Shown here: positions 7,631 to 16,810 of the stretch, one piece after another | How the letters are laid out: each line of letters starts with the position of its first letter | Numbering within the stretch: the first letter of the stretch is position 1 | Assembly: GCA_016187465.1 (NCBI GenBank) | Contig: JACPJQ010000003.1 | Location: 248,001 to 312,000 of the forward strand | Reading direction: 5' to 3' | Source of the DNA: Candidatus Woesearchaeota archaeon | Lineage (GTDB): Archaea > Nanobdellota > Nanobdellia > Woesearchaeales > GW2011-AR4 | DNA: 64,000 bases | Position numbers and translations under genes: made by a program | The notes under the pieces: model-generated | Told to the model about the DNA's origin: nothing | Database searches by the model: none | What the model saw: the letters and a program-made list of their open reading frames with translations, nothing else

Positions 7631-7645
7631 TCACTGGTGACTTTT

Positions 7646-7930
7646 ATGGATTTTACTTGCAAAGGAAAACCAATACTTCCGACTAAAACAGCTTTAAACG
7701 AATTAAGTGAAATTAATGTAAATCTGAACGAAGTTCCTGAAATCTTAGAAAAAGGCTTTGAAGTCAGAAAAAGAAAAAAGAACATTACTGAAAGAGGAAT
7801 TCAGTGAGGAGATAAAGTAATAAATGTTGTAGTAGTTGACTTAGGAAATTACTACAAATTAATTCATGCTGGCGAATTTACGCTAAGTAAAAAGTTCAAA
7901 AAACTAATGAGGGATAAAAATGGAATTTGA
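7646..7930 (+). pseudogene. Toxin gene (MqsR/DUF4258-like) interrupted by an in-frame TGA
   Basis: A good ribosome binding site (GGTGA at 7636-7640) precedes the ATG at 7646. The frame reads 53 codons and meets TGA at 7805-7807, then continues in the same frame as GDKVINVVVVDLGNYYKLIHAGEFTL to a TGA at 7928-7930, overlapping the start of the antitoxin gene. The sequence on both sides of the stop belongs together: archaeal toxins paired with YgiT-type antitoxins carry a similar basic stretch followed by KVIKVVVVD-like and HxGxFT-like segments. A single base change from AGA or CGA (Arg) would give this TGA. The toxin is therefore probably dead, or the change is a sequencing error. Confidence 0.65.
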
Positions 7931-8237
7931 AAATCTAAAGCTGAAATGCGAATGCGGCGGAAAGATGGAAAAAATAAGAACAGAATGGAAAGAGATAGAA
8001 GTAAGAGGATGGAAATGCAGCAAATGCAATGAAGAAATCATAAATCCGTCTGATGCGCAGAAAGCATTGGAAATGGAAAGAGCAAGAAAGAAAAATCTTC
8101 TTACAGTGAAGTTAAGAAAAGTGGGAAAAAGCAATGTTGTTACAGTGCCACAGCCGATAATAGAAGCTGAAAACCTAAAAGAAGGCCAAAAATTGGAATG
8201 GAAAATAGAAGCCGGTAAATTAATTTTGACTCAGTAA
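7920..8237 (+). CDS. Antitoxin: YgiT-type zinc finger plus AbrB-like domain
   Basis: A 105-residue protein with two parts. Residues about 8-40 carry two metal knuckles (CECGG and CSKCNE), as in MqsA/YgiT-type antitoxins. Residues about 60-105 form an AbrB/SpoVT-like swapped-hairpin DNA-binding domain (LRKVGKSNVVTVPQPIIEAENLKEG). It starts inside the 3' end of the toxin frame, the usual overlapping arrangement. It would bind the toxin through the zinc part and DNA through the AbrB part, so it may still repress the locus although the toxin frame is broken. Confidence 0.85.
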   Translation: MEFENLKLKCECGGKMEKIRTEWKEIEVRGWKCSKCNEEIINPSDAQKALEMERARKKNLLTVKLRKVGKSNVVTVPQPIIEAENLKEGQKLEWKIEAGKLILTQ

Positions 8238-8282
8238 ACATTTACTATAATCCATGCAATTCGGTGGACAATCTTAAAAAAT

Positions 8283-9488
8283 TTATTCCACAACCTTCAC
8301 TTCGCTTAATTTATTCGCCTTGATCCTGAAATCATTTAAAATGTTCATGTAGGTTATGAAAGCTTCGTAAGGGCTGTCATAAGGGTTAAAGTATTTGTGG
8401 ACATCTCCATCATTGAACCATTTCGTGCACATGTAGTAGAAATGGTCGCTTGTCTGCAGTTTTCTCCATTCATCAATCAGGGCAGGATTTCTCGACAATT
8501 TGACAGCAGTCTCCAGAAGGTATACGCATTTTAACGCTTCCTGCTGCATTTTGTTGCCGAGCCATGCGCTTAGGTCCCTTTCAATATCAGCCCAGCTCAC
8601 ATAATGGGGGAAATCAATTTCAGCAACAGAAGAATATTTCTTTATCGCTTCGCTTGGCGTGACAAATTCATTGTCCTTATGCTTTAATATCTCACTAGGC
8701 AGGTGCCTTAAAAATTCGAAAATTCCCTTGTCTTCCCACTGGTGCTCGCCAAAGGTTTCATAGTCCATAAATAAGTTCACTACATTTCCGTTGCCGTTAA
8801 TCTTGTTTATCCACTGGGCGTATTTTGGCGCTGTCAGAGGAAATTCCTTCCAGCTTTTTTCAGAAAACCTGAACGCAATGTCGTCTGAAAGCCTGTAGTT
8901 CTTGAGAAGCAGTTTCATATGCTTGGCTCCTTTTGGCCTGTAAACAAAATTCGGGCTCCTCCATTGAAGTATATTATCTGCGCCTTCCGCAAGAATACCT
9001 TTGTAGCCCATATTTTCCACAAACGCTGCCAGTTCATTGTTGTAAATAAGCTCGGTATTCCTGAAAACATTTGGCTTGACATTAAACAGCCGCCTTATTT
9101 TTTTGTTGTGCAGCTCAACCTGCTCTTTAAATTCATCTTTTGAGTATAAATACGAGATTGTGTGGTGGTATGTCTCGTCCAAAAATTCTACACATCCCGT
9201 ATCAACCAGTCTCTTGAAGCTGTCAATCACCTCAGGCGCAAACCTCTCTAATTGCTCAAGCACAATTCCCGTCATGCTGTAAGAAACTTTGAATCTTCCG
9301 TCAGTCCTGTTGATTAAGTCAAGAATTAAATTGTTTGCCGGGAGGTAGCACTTATGGGTTACTTTCTTGATTATGGCTTCGTTCTTGTGCTCGTCAAAAT
9401 AGCCGTTGTGGTGGCCAACTTCAAATACAGAGTAGTGCCTAAGCCTGGGAGGCTGATGCAGCTGGAAATAAAAGCACACGCTTACCAT
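8283..9488 (-). CDS. Glycoside hydrolase family 57 alpha-amylase-like enzyme
   Basis: Cuts or rearranges alpha-1,4-glucans. The N-terminal FQLHQPPRL motif, the segment with the expected nucleophile (FRNTELIYN, Glu146) and MDYETFGEHQW with the expected acid/base (Asp242) are the conserved GH57 regions. At 401 residues it is the short alpha-amylase-like subgroup without extra domains. There is no signal peptide, so it acts in the cytoplasm. It opens a 10-kb alpha-glucan island together with two glycosyltransferases, a debranching enzyme and a GH15 enzyme. Substrate specificity within GH57 cannot be read from sequence. Confidence 0.92.
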   Translation of the reverse strand: MVSVCFYFQLHQPPRLRHYSVFEVGHHNGYFDEHKNEAIIKKVTHKCYLPANNLILDLINRTDGRFKVSYSMTGIVLEQLERFAPEVIDSFKRLVDTGCVEFLDETYHHTISYLYSKDEFKEQVELHNKKIRRLFNVKPNVFRNTELIYNNELAAFVENMGYKGILAEGADNILQWRSPNFVYRPKGAKHMKLLLKNYRLSDDIAFRFSEKSWKEFPLTAPKYAQWINKINGNGNVVNLFMDYETFGEHQWEDKGIFEFLRHLPSEILKHKDNEFVTPSEAIKKYSSVAEIDFPHYVSWADIERDLSAWLGNKMQQEALKCVYLLETAVKLSRNPALIDEWRKLQTSDHFYYMCTKWFNDGDVHKYFNPYDSPYEAFITYMNILNDFRIKANKLSEVKVVE

Positions 9489-9810
9489 TTTTTATTTGTT
9501 TATTTTTATCATTTTTATTCTTCAATCCGTGCTTCGCACATTATCTTGTGCGCCTGACATGCGAGGTTCGCGACAATCTCGCTCACCATGTCACTGGCAT
9601 TCTGCTGTGAAGCAATAAATCATTTTGTGCTCCTCCTCGGCGCAAATACATTAAATGCGGTTTACTATCTGCATTTTTACAGCAAAAAGTCGCTCTCATT
9701 TTTTATTGTTGCTTGGATTGGTTTTTATGATTTGTTGTTATTGAATATTTAATGTTAATTTATGGTGTTTATTGCTTTAATGTTAAGTTTCAATGATTTT
9801 GTTCTTATAT
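9489..9810. other. Intergenic gap with hairpins and a dispersed repeat copy
   Basis: No coding frame is visible in this stretch. It holds a GTGC-TTC-GCAC triloop hairpin (9529-9539), a copy of the CAGTGACATG element in inverted arrangement (9554-9597), and AT-rich sequence with repeated TTAATGTTAA-like words (about 9740-9790) ahead of the GT4 3' end. Confidence 0.5.
9554..9597. repeat. Dispersed CAGTGACATG element (inverted pair)
   Basis: TGACATGCGAG at 9555-9565 faces CTCACCATGTCA at 9582-9593 with the sides CGAG and CTCG also pairing. Read on the minus strand, 9597-9578 matches the element at 43972 onward over 19 bases with one extra G. Other copies lie at 22337 and 43539. Confidence 0.65.
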
Positions 9811-11007
9811 TTAACCTTTACTAATTAGTTGATTATAAACACGGATGCATTTTTCTGCAGGAACGTCCCAATTGAACTTTTTTACCTCGAAATATCCGTC
9901 GTCTTTAAGAGTCTCATGCAATGTTTTATACCTCAGAAGCGCAATTATCTTGTTGCTTATTTCATTTACATCCCAAAAATCGACCTTCAGGCAGTGCCTC
10001 ACAACTTCTGACACACCGCTCTGTTTCGACACAATGATGGGTGTCTTGTTTTTCATTGCCTCTAAAGCAGTTATTCCGAATGGCTCTGATACGCTTGGCA
10101 TGACATAAATATCTGCCATTTTGTAAGCCCTTTCAACATCATCTTGGTTAAGAAAGCCGGCAAACAGCACTTTGTCGGCAATCCCAAGCTCTGCAGCCTT
10201 CTCAATTATGAAAGGCTCCATGTCGCCGGAGCCTGCAACTACAAACTTGACATTTTTCTCATGTTCCATCACCTTTTTGGCAGCGTAAAGGAAGTAATCA
10301 GGGCCCTTCTGCAAGGTTATTCTGCCCAAAAACAAAACAATTTTATCAGTTTTCTTAATCTCAAAATTCTCATCACAATAATGCTGAGAGAAATCAACAG
10401 CATTGTGAACAACGCTTATTTTTTCTTCAGGTATGCCATAGTGCGTTATAATCTTATTTTTCGTGAAATTGCTTACAGCTATAACCTTATCGGCTTTGTG
10501 CATGCCGCTTCTTTCCAAGTCATAGACATACTGGTTGACTTGATGGCCCCCTGTCCTGTCGTGCTCTGTGGCATGCACATGCAGAACCAGCGGCTTGTTC
10601 TTTTTTCTTTTAGCGCTTATGCCGGCTCCAAAAGTCATCCAGTCATGGCAGTGTATTACATCAAAATCTTCCTCTTCAGCAATTCTTTCCGCTGCAAGAG
10701 TGTACCTGTAAACCTCGTCAAACAATGTCGAGCCGTAGATTTTCGGGCTTGGCTTTTTGCCTAAAGTTTTTCTGTATTCGCGCGAAGTCATATAAGGCTG
10801 CAGGGCAGACTCAATTTTCCTGATTTTTATATTGCTGGCTGAAACCAGTTTCAAAAAGTCTGCATCGCCGGCATCAAAAGAATAGGGCAGCACAAAAGTT
10901 ATCTCTGCCCCTTTCTTGCTTAGGCTCTTAGTTAATCCGTAGCATGCAGTTCCAAGCCCGCCGCTGCTCAACGGCGGAAATTCCCAGCCGAACATTAGCA
11001 CTTTCAT
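9811..11007 (-). CDS. GT4 glycosyltransferase, probable alpha-glucan synthase
   Basis: Two-domain GT-B glycosyltransferase of family 4 (398 residues). It begins MKVLMFGWEFPPLSSGGLG, the glycine-rich sugar-nucleotide binding start seen in glycogen/starch synthase-like GT4/GT5 enzymes, and contains the EPFGITALE (E-x7-E) motif in the C-terminal domain. It is cytoplasmic. Its start overlaps by four bases the end of a small HTH gene (ATGA overlap), so the two form an operon. Because it sits within a glucan island it probably builds or modifies glycogen, but GT4 includes many other specificities. Confidence 0.85.
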   Translation of the reverse strand: MKVLMFGWEFPPLSSGGLGTACYGLTKSLSKKGAEITFVLPYSFDAGDADFLKLVSASNIKIRKIESALQPYMTSREYRKTLGKKPSPKIYGSTLFDEVYRYTLAAERIAEEEDFDVIHCHDWMTFGAGISAKRKKNKPLVLHVHATEHDRTGGHQVNQYVYDLERSGMHKADKVIAVSNFTKNKIITHYGIPEEKISVVHNAVDFSQHYCDENFEIKKTDKIVLFLGRITLQKGPDYFLYAAKKVMEHEKNVKFVVAGSGDMEPFIIEKAAELGIADKVLFAGFLNQDDVERAYKMADIYVMPSVSEPFGITALEAMKNKTPIIVSKQSGVSEVVRHCLKVDFWDVNEISNKIIALLRYKTLHETLKDDGYFEVKKFNWDVPAEKCIRVYNQLISKG

Positions 11008-11324
11008 AGCCTTGAATCACCGTTAATGCTTATTATTTTGTCATCTGATATCTGGACACTTTTTGAAACCTTTTTGCGCAGATAGTCCTTGCCGAAGGCA
11101 GTAAGCTCAAAGACTCTGACGTAAGCAGAACTAAACGCCTCGCGAGCCCACCCTCTGCCAACCAAGTAGACAAGATGCCGCTCAACTGTCTTCCAGTTGA
11201 CCTGTGTTTCGCCGGAAATCTGGTTTATGGTTTTTTGGCCTGAAGCAAGCGACAGAAGAATTGAGTTTCTTATCTCGATAAACGTCCTTTTTATAGTACG
11301 AACCTCTTTATTGATTAATACCAC
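11004..11324 (-). CDS. Winged-helix transcriptional regulator
   Basis: A 106-residue protein with a winged-helix DNA-binding fold: ILLSLASGQKTINQISGETQ (helix-turn-helix) followed by KTVERHLVYLVGRGW and a wing ending VFELTAFG. It overlaps the GT4 gene and is transcribed away from the glycogen synthase gene across a 130-base divergent gap, so it is a good candidate for the local regulator of glucan metabolism. That role is inferred from position. Confidence 0.8.
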   Translation of the reverse strand: MVLINKEVRTIKRTFIEIRNSILLSLASGQKTINQISGETQVNWKTVERHLVYLVGRGWAREAFSSAYVRVFELTAFGKDYLRKKVSKSVQISDDKIISINGDSRL

Positions 11325-11426
11325 CCTTAGATTATAGAGTATAGATGATTAAACTATTTTAGATAGAACTTAAGTATAAAAGCTTTTTGCTTGAAATATG
11401 AATTTCCTCGTAAGTGGTGTCAAAGA

Positions 11427-11436
11427 TTTATAAATT
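11427..11436 (+). promoter_or_regulatory. TATA box of the GT3 glycogen synthase gene
   Basis: TTTATAAATT centred about 27 bases ahead of the ATG at 11458, which fits leaderless transcription from that codon and argues against the ATG at 11449 as start. Confidence 0.55.
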
Positions 11437-11457
11437 AAGAAGCAAAATATGCGCTCA

Positions 11458-13242
11458 ATGGATAAAAAGGCGGATGTTTTGTTTGAAGTTTCCTGGGAAG
11501 TGTGCAATAAGGTAGGTGGGATCTACACTGTTGTCAAGTCAAAAGCTGCAAAGATGGTTGAAATTTACGGCGATAATTATTTTATGATAGGGCCTTATTT
11601 TGCCTCGAACGCGATTGGGCAGTTTCAGGAAGAATTGCCGAATGAAGTATGCAAATCATCGTTCGATGAACTGAAAAAATCTGGGATAATATGTCATTTT
11701 GGGAGATGGCTAAGCGAAGGCAGCCCGTTTGTTATTCTTATAGATTTTGTTAATTACAAAACCAAGGCCAATGACATAAAAAGAGAGCTGTGGGACTGGT
11801 ACAAAGTTGACTCTTTAAGGGCTCAGCCGGATTATGACGAGCCTGTAGTATGGGCTTATACAGTCGGAATGCTTATTGAGAAATTGTCAGGCTGCTGCAA
11901 AAATAAAAAAATTGTTGCACATTTCCATGAATGGCTGTCGGGGGCCGGGCTGCTTTATCTCAAAAAGAAGAATGTGAAGATAGCAAGTGTGTTTACAACT
12001 CATGCAACTGTGCTGGGAAGAACTTTGGCAAATTCCAGCATTGACTTGTACAACATCTGGGATAAGATTAACCCTGACCAGGAGGTTTATAAGTACAACG
12101 TGGAGGCAAAGCATCTTGTTGAAAAGAATTCCGCTGCATTTGCCGATGTGTTTACGACAGTGAGTGAGATAACCGGAATGGAGGCTTCTTATCTGCTGAA
12201 AAAAAAGCCTGACGTTCTCCTGCCTAATGGATTAGACATTAGCAAATTCACGACATTTGAAGAAGTTACTATAAAGCACAGGATTCAGCGTGACAGGATA
12301 AGGGAATTCATGCTTTACTACTTTTTCCCCTATTATGCATTCGACTTAAATGAAACATTGGTTTATTTTATTGCCGGCAGATACGAATTCCATGACAAGG
12401 GGATTGACATTTACATAAAGGCGCTTGGCAGATTAAACGAAAAGCTAAAGCAGTTAAAAAGCAGGAAAACAGTTATAGCATTCATCTGGGTGCCTGCCAA
12501 TTTCAGGAACATAAGGCCTGAGCTGCTTGAAAACAAGACTCTTTATCAGGACATAAAAGACGCGCTGGAAGAAGTCATAGGCGATGTGGAAAAAAACATA
12601 ATCTATTCTTTTGTTACCAACAAGAAAACCACAAAGGAAAACCTTTTTGAAGATGATTTTCTTGCGGAAATGAAAACTCGGATAGCGAGGTTTGTCAAAA
12701 AGGGAAAACCGCCATTATTAACCCATGACCTTTATGACGAGAATGACACAATATTAAGAAGCATAATTTCTGCCAATCTAAGCAATGACGGGCAGGACCC
12801 TGTAAAGATTGTTTATTACCCAATCTATTTGAGCGGGGCTGACGGCCTGCTGAATCTGAATTACTATGAGGCAATGCAGGGCTCCCACCTTGGCATTTTT
12901 CCAAGCTACTATGAGCCGTGGGGCTATACTCCGCTGGAAGCAGGAGCTTTAGGCGTTTCCTCTGTCACGACAGACTTGGCAGGATTCGGCAGGTATTTCT
13001 GCACAGAATGCTCCCAAAGCGACACGCCTGGAATTTTCGTATTAAAAAGGCTTAACCATAGCGAGGAAGATGTTGTAAACCAATTGGTGGATGTTATGTT
13101 CAAATTTGCGGAGCTTTCAAAGGACGACAGAATAGCCAACAAGCTGCAGGCAAGGAAAGTTGCGTCAATGGCTGACTGGAAAAATTTTGTTTTCAATTAT
13201 GTAGAGGCTCACAATTCTGCTGTTGAAAGGGCTTATAAGTAA
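11458..13242 (+). CDS. Glycogen synthase, GT3 family (eukaryote-like)
   Basis: Transfers glucose from UDP-glucose to glycogen. The sequence follows the GT3 family of animals and fungi: LFEVSWEVCNKVGGIYTVV at the start, HFHEWLSGAGL, FTTHATVLGR, the TVSEITGMEA segment, and the acid-rich closing motif PSYYEPWGYTPLE. Near-full length at about 594 residues. The upstream TATA box fits a start at 11458; an ATG at 11449 would add three residues. Archaea more often carry GT4/GT5 synthases, and this window has a GT4 gene as well. The debranching enzyme follows ten bases downstream, so synthesis and trimming are in one transcript. Confidence 0.92.
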   Translation: MDKKADVLFEVSWEVCNKVGGIYTVVKSKAAKMVEIYGDNYFMIGPYFASNAIGQFQEELPNEVCKSSFDELKKSGIICHFGRWLSEGSPFVILIDFVNYKTKANDIKRELWDWYKVDSLRAQPDYDEPVVWAYTVGMLIEKLSGCCKNKKIVAHFHEWLSGAGLLYLKKKNVKIASVFTTHATVLGRTLANSSIDLYNIWDKINPDQEVYKYNVEAKHLVEKNSAAFADVFTTVSEITGMEASYLLKKKPDVLLPNGLDISKFTTFEEVTIKHRIQRDRIREFMLYYFFPYYAFDLNETLVYFIAGRYEFHDKGIDIYIKALGRLNEKLKQLKSRKTVIAFIWVPANFRNIRPELLENKTLYQDIKDALEEVIGDVEKNIIYSFVTNKKTTKENLFEDDFLAEMKTRIARFVKKGKPPLLTHDLYDENDTILRSIISANLSNDGQDPVKIVYYPIYLSGADGLLNLNYYEAMQGSHLGIFPSYYEPWGYTPLEAGALGVSSVTTDLAGFGRYFCTECSQSDTPGIFVLKRLNHSEEDVVNQLVDVMFKFAELSKDDRIANKLQARKVASMADWKNFVFNYVEAHNSAVERAYK

Positions 13243-13252
13243 CGGGTGGCAT

Positions 13253-15229
13253 ATGGAAGTAGCGCATAAGCTGGGGATACTGAGCATAAAAAAAAATGTG
13301 AATGATAATGTTGGCTTTTTGCTGACAAACAAGAAAGGAAGTTATTGCAGCTTATACGGCACTCCAAGCTCAAGGTACAACGGCTTGTTCTATTTTGATG
13401 ACAAGACAATGTGGATGTACAAGTTTTTGGATGATATTGAAGTCATTGGGCACGGCAAAGTCTCCGGGCTTGCAAACGGCTTTTATTTTACAGAAAGAAA
13501 AAAGGACAGCCTTATTGAATCATTTCTGATGCCGACGCATTTGAATTCATTAGTCTATGAGCTAAGCAGCAAAAATGATGTTGACATAGTGCTGGACTGC
13601 AAGGAATCTTATGACAACAGGCAGTGGGGCAGGCATTACGAGATTTTTGATGAGCAGGGCTGCATAATCATAAAGTTCACAAAAAAGACCGACAGGAGGG
13701 AGGATGCCAGCGGCGATATCCAGGAATTCGTTTTGTATCTGGCAGTCAAGAGCGATGTTGACGGCTATGTTAAAAATGACAGATGGGTTGAAAGGCGTTA
13801 TTCTTTTGACAAGGAAAGAAACTCGCCGCCATTTATGAGGTATGTTTACAATGCCCTAAGATGCAAAGGCTCAAAATTTATTTTTTCAATGTCAAAAAAC
13901 AAGAACATGGCAATAAGCGAGTGCTTGCACGTTTTTGGCAACCTTGAAGCCATAAAGAACAAAGAGAAGGAGCATTTTTTCAGCATTATTAAAAATGAGT
14001 CTGCCAAGAGAATAATAAAAAATGACAGAATAAGCAATGAGCTTAAGGTAGCGTATATTAATGCGTTTAATTCATTGAATAAACTGATTGTTGAGGATAA
14101 GGACAATTACGGGGTTTTTGCAGGGCTTCCGTGGTTCTTCCAGTTCTGGTCCAGGGATTCTTTAACCTCTTTGAAGGCTTTGTCAAAAATCAACAGCAAG
14201 CTTGCTGAAAAAATGCTTTTTAGCTATTTAACCAGAATAAACAGCGACGGCAGGCTGCCAAACTTAATTGGCAAACATCCTTTAATTGATTTGGGAAGCG
14301 CAGATGCGCACGGCTGGCTGTTTTTGAGATGCAAAGATATGGCTGAGAAAATCAACAGGAATAAGCAGATTATAAATTCGATAAAAAGCTCAATGAATGT
14401 TATCAAGCAAAGCAAGAATACCAGCCCGGAAAGAATAAAAGAGTATATCAGGAAATGCAGCATAGTCATAAGCAAGAGAGAAGACTGGCACCACAAGGCA
14501 GTCTATGAAATAGAAAGCTCCCTTGAAAAATCAATAAACGGCCTGCTAAGGAATCATACAAAAAGCAATTTTGAGCATAATGATGTAAATGAAACGTGGA
14601 TGGACACTACTTTTGGGGATGATAAGAGAGAAGGCATAAGGATAGAAGTGCAGGCTCTTAAACTGCAGATGTACTGTCTGATGTTTGAGATTACTCAAAA
14701 CCAGAAATACAAGGTCATGGAAAACGTGCTGAAGCTTCAGGCAAGGCAAAGATTCTGGAATCACAAAATTCTTGCTGACGGCCTGAAAGATTTTACGATA
14801 AGGCCGAATATTTTTATTGCTGCTTATGCTTACCCTGAATTATTGTCTAAAGAGGAATGGGAAGTCTGTTTTGATAATGCCTTGAAAAGCCTATGGCTGG
14901 ACTGGGGAGGATTGTCCACAATAGGCAAGGATAGTCCCTTGTATTGTGAAGATAACACAGGAGAAGACATAAAGAGCTATCATAGAGGCGATTCGTGGTT
15001 TTGGATTAACAATCTTGCGGCATTGACGCTAAAGCGCATTAACGAAAATAAATTTAAGAATCAGATTAAAAAAATAATTAAAGCAAGCACTGAAGAGATT
15101 TTATGGAAAGGCTGCATCGGCTGCCATTCTGAGATAAGCTCTGCAAAAGAACTCTCAAGCAAAGGCTGCTTCAACCAGGCGTGGAGCAATGCGATGTTTA
15201 TAGAATTAATAGAAGAATTATTTCAGTGA
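13253..15229 (+). CDS. Glycogen debranching enzyme (amylo-alpha-1,6-glucosidase type)
   Basis: Removes alpha-1,6 branch points. It has an N-terminal beta-sandwich region (GSYCSLYGTPSSRYNGLF) followed by an (alpha/alpha)6 barrel with the conserved LPWFFQFWSRDS, ETWMDTTFGDDKREG and IEVQAL segments of the GDE C-terminal family (GH133-like). 658 residues from the ATG at 13253, which is preceded by GGGTGG; a TTG at 13223 inside the upstream gene is less likely. The stop codon lies inside a GAA-triloop hairpin. Placed directly after GT3 glycogen synthase. Confidence 0.9.
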   Translation: MEVAHKLGILSIKKNVNDNVGFLLTNKKGSYCSLYGTPSSRYNGLFYFDDKTMWMYKFLDDIEVIGHGKVSGLANGFYFTERKKDSLIESFLMPTHLNSLVYELSSKNDVDIVLDCKESYDNRQWGRHYEIFDEQGCIIIKFTKKTDRREDASGDIQEFVLYLAVKSDVDGYVKNDRWVERRYSFDKERNSPPFMRYVYNALRCKGSKFIFSMSKNKNMAISECLHVFGNLEAIKNKEKEHFFSIIKNESAKRIIKNDRISNELKVAYINAFNSLNKLIVEDKDNYGVFAGLPWFFQFWSRDSLTSLKALSKINSKLAEKMLFSYLTRINSDGRLPNLIGKHPLIDLGSADAHGWLFLRCKDMAEKINRNKQIINSIKSSMNVIKQSKNTSPERIKEYIRKCSIVISKREDWHHKAVYEIESSLEKSINGLLRNHTKSNFEHNDVNETWMDTTFGDDKREGIRIEVQALKLQMYCLMFEITQNQKYKVMENVLKLQARQRFWNHKILADGLKDFTIRPNIFIAAYAYPELLSKEEWEVCFDNALKSLWLDWGGLSTIGKDSPLYCEDNTGEDIKSYHRGDSWFWINNLAALTLKRINENKFKNQIKKIIKASTEEILWKGCIGCHSEISSAKELSSKGCFNQAWSNAMFIELIEELFQ

Positions 15230-15286
15230 ATTGCGAAGCAATTCCTTGCTGGCTTTTTGGTCAAGCTTTTTAACTTGATTAAAAAG
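15228..15286. terminator. Two hairpins at the end of the debranching enzyme gene
   Basis: GAATTGC-GAA-GCAATTC (15228-15244) is a perfect seven-base stem with a GAA loop that includes the stop codon. CTTTTTAA-CTTGA-TTAAAAAG (15266-15286) is a perfect eight-base stem. Together they could end the transcript or protect its 3' end; the first also belongs to the triloop hairpin family of this genome. Confidence 0.5.
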
Positions 15287-15338
15287 GTTGGAGTAATTCG
15301 ATGTTCATCGAGATGGTGGACGAATTGTTCAAATAATT

Positions 15339-16202
15339 TTATGATTTCTTATATTGCTGCGGCTCGGGAAAAAATTTCTTTGAGCCAAAGTCCTTCAACA
15401 ATCTTTTTGCAAGAGCGGGTTCAACATCAGCCACCTTGCTTGACAACAATTCGTCATAACCACGACTTACGTGTCTAATACCTTCCACAAAAGAGGTTAT
15501 GTATATGCTTAAGCCGTATCTTGGGTGGCTAATTAAATTCTTATAAGCTTTGCTTGATGAGAGCATTCCTATGATTAGATTGTAGAGCTCGTAGTTTACC
15601 CCTCCTTTCATGGCTTTAAATAACTCCAATGGGTAGCCCGGCACTCCTTTATGGAAGTATTCTGCCTGGGAAAAACTGTTGACTGTGAGTTCACTGCCTA
15701 TGACTATTTCGTGATCATCATAAAGCCTTTGGACAGCTTCCGGTGTAGGAAAAAATCTATGAATGCTAGCATTTAACTTAAGCAAATCGACAAACGCTCC
15801 AGAATATACAAAAACCTTGCTTTTGACACCTCTGCCAATCTGATTAGTTGGAGCAGGTTGTATAAACTCTTTCTCATAATTCAAAGCAACAGGGAAAACT
15901 TCTGCATAAGTTCCTGCAGGAGGCCCATAGTCCAATCTTGCTTTAATTTCTTTCAGGATTTCAGGCGTGGCATATTTAACAGATATGACATATTCAGGCT
16001 GTTTGCCTGCCACTATTTGATCTATAAACTGCTGTTTTGACTTATCGTCGCCGTTTAATGCCTCAAAAAAACTCAGTTTCACCTGTGAAATTGCAGCAGG
16101 CGGCATTAAAATCGAAGCCAAAGCACCTCCGCCTAATTCAACACCGTATTTTAGGAAGTCCCTTCTTGATAAATTTTCCAATGGTTGTCTTTGGTTGGGC
16201 AT
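15339..16202 (-). CDS. Tat-exported protein of unknown function
   Basis: A 287-residue protein whose N-terminus has a twin-arginine motif SRRDFLK (residues 12-18) followed by a glycine/alanine-rich hydrophobic stretch (about 20-43), the hallmark of Tat export of folded proteins. The mature part has no motif that I recognise; it is moderately charged and probably globular. Last gene of a leftward four-gene unit (17819-18148, GH15 gene, 16204-16806, this gene) with gaps of 12, 4 and 1 bases. The context suggests a link with glucan metabolism at the cell surface. Confidence 0.75.
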   Translation of the reverse strand: MPNQRQPLENLSRRDFLKYGVELGGGALASILMPPAAISQVKLSFFEALNGDDKSKQQFIDQIVAGKQPEYVISVKYATPEILKEIKARLDYGPPAGTYAEVFPVALNYEKEFIQPAPTNQIGRGVKSKVFVYSGAFVDLLKLNASIHRFFPTPEAVQRLYDDHEIVIGSELTVNSFSQAEYFHKGVPGYPLELFKAMKGGVNYELYNLIIGMLSSSKAYKNLISHPRYGLSIYITSFVEGIRHVSRGYDELLSSKVADVEPALAKRLLKDFGSKKFFPEPQQYKKS

Positions 16203-16203
16203 T

Positions 16204-16806
16204 CTATAATAACATACGTCGGTCTATTAGATTAAGGCTGTAAAGGGTTTGTATTTGGCTGTCAGTATTTGAAGCTACCTGTGCTGATTCTTTCAAATAA
16301 CTGGAGAATTTAACTAGATTATCAAATGTTTTTTGGAATACGGCTTCGCCTATTGGAAGATTCTGCAGTCTTCCAATCAACAACTTTAATGCTTTGACTT
16401 GTGCGTATAATTTTTTATTTGATGCGTGACCGGACTTTCCATTAATGTCTATCAGGCGACTATCGTACATAACAATAATTTCATCCAAATAAGGCAACAG
16501 TTTTTCTGAGGATGCAATCATATGGCCATATGCAGCAGGCAATAAACCCTGAGGCAACGTAGAGTCCGTATCGGATGTGCCTATTGCGCTTCTTATCATG
16601 TCCGACAATCTATCATAATCAAGTTTGAACGTACCTTGATTCGGATTTGCATTTGGCTCAAGGAGAAAATAATTGGAAGTTTCAAGATTTGGAGTATATT
16701 GTTCGCCTCTAAATAATCTGTGACCCTGATTCATTAATTTTTCAGTTAGGTCATAACTATCAGATTTTCTCAAGTCATCTCTAGGTATCTCTGTCAATTT
16801 TGGCAT
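16204..16806 (-). CDS. Hypothetical protein, glucan island
   Basis: About 200 residues from ATG 16806 (MPKLTEIPRDD), which follows the GH15 stop by four bases; the frame is open upstream to 16884 but that part overlaps the GH15 gene. No signal peptide, membrane segment or known motif is visible. The C-terminal half looks helical (LYAQVKALKLLIGRLQNL). Its stop is one base from the start of the Tat-signal protein, so the two are co-translated. Function unknown. Confidence 0.65.
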   Translation of the reverse strand: MPKLTEIPRDDLRKSDSYDLTEKLMNQGHRLFRGEQYTPNLETSNYFLLEPNANPNQGTFKLDYDRLSDMIRSAIGTSDTDSTLPQGLLPAAYGHMIASSEKLLPYLDEIIVMYDSRLIDINGKSGHASNKKLYAQVKALKLLIGRLQNLPIGEAVFQKTFDNLVKFSSYLKESAQVASNTDSQIQTLYSLNLIDRRMLL

Positions 16807-16810
16807 TTTT

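Noticed and set aside
7805-7807. TGA as selenocysteine or pyrrolysine codon in the toxin gene
   Set aside because: The matching position in relatives is basic, I see no SECIS-like structure nearby, and pyrrolysine uses TAG. A nonsense mutation or sequencing error is simpler.
13223-13252. TTG start of the debranching enzyme inside the glycogen synthase gene
   Set aside because: The ATG at 13253 has a ribosome binding site and the extra ten residues have no family support.
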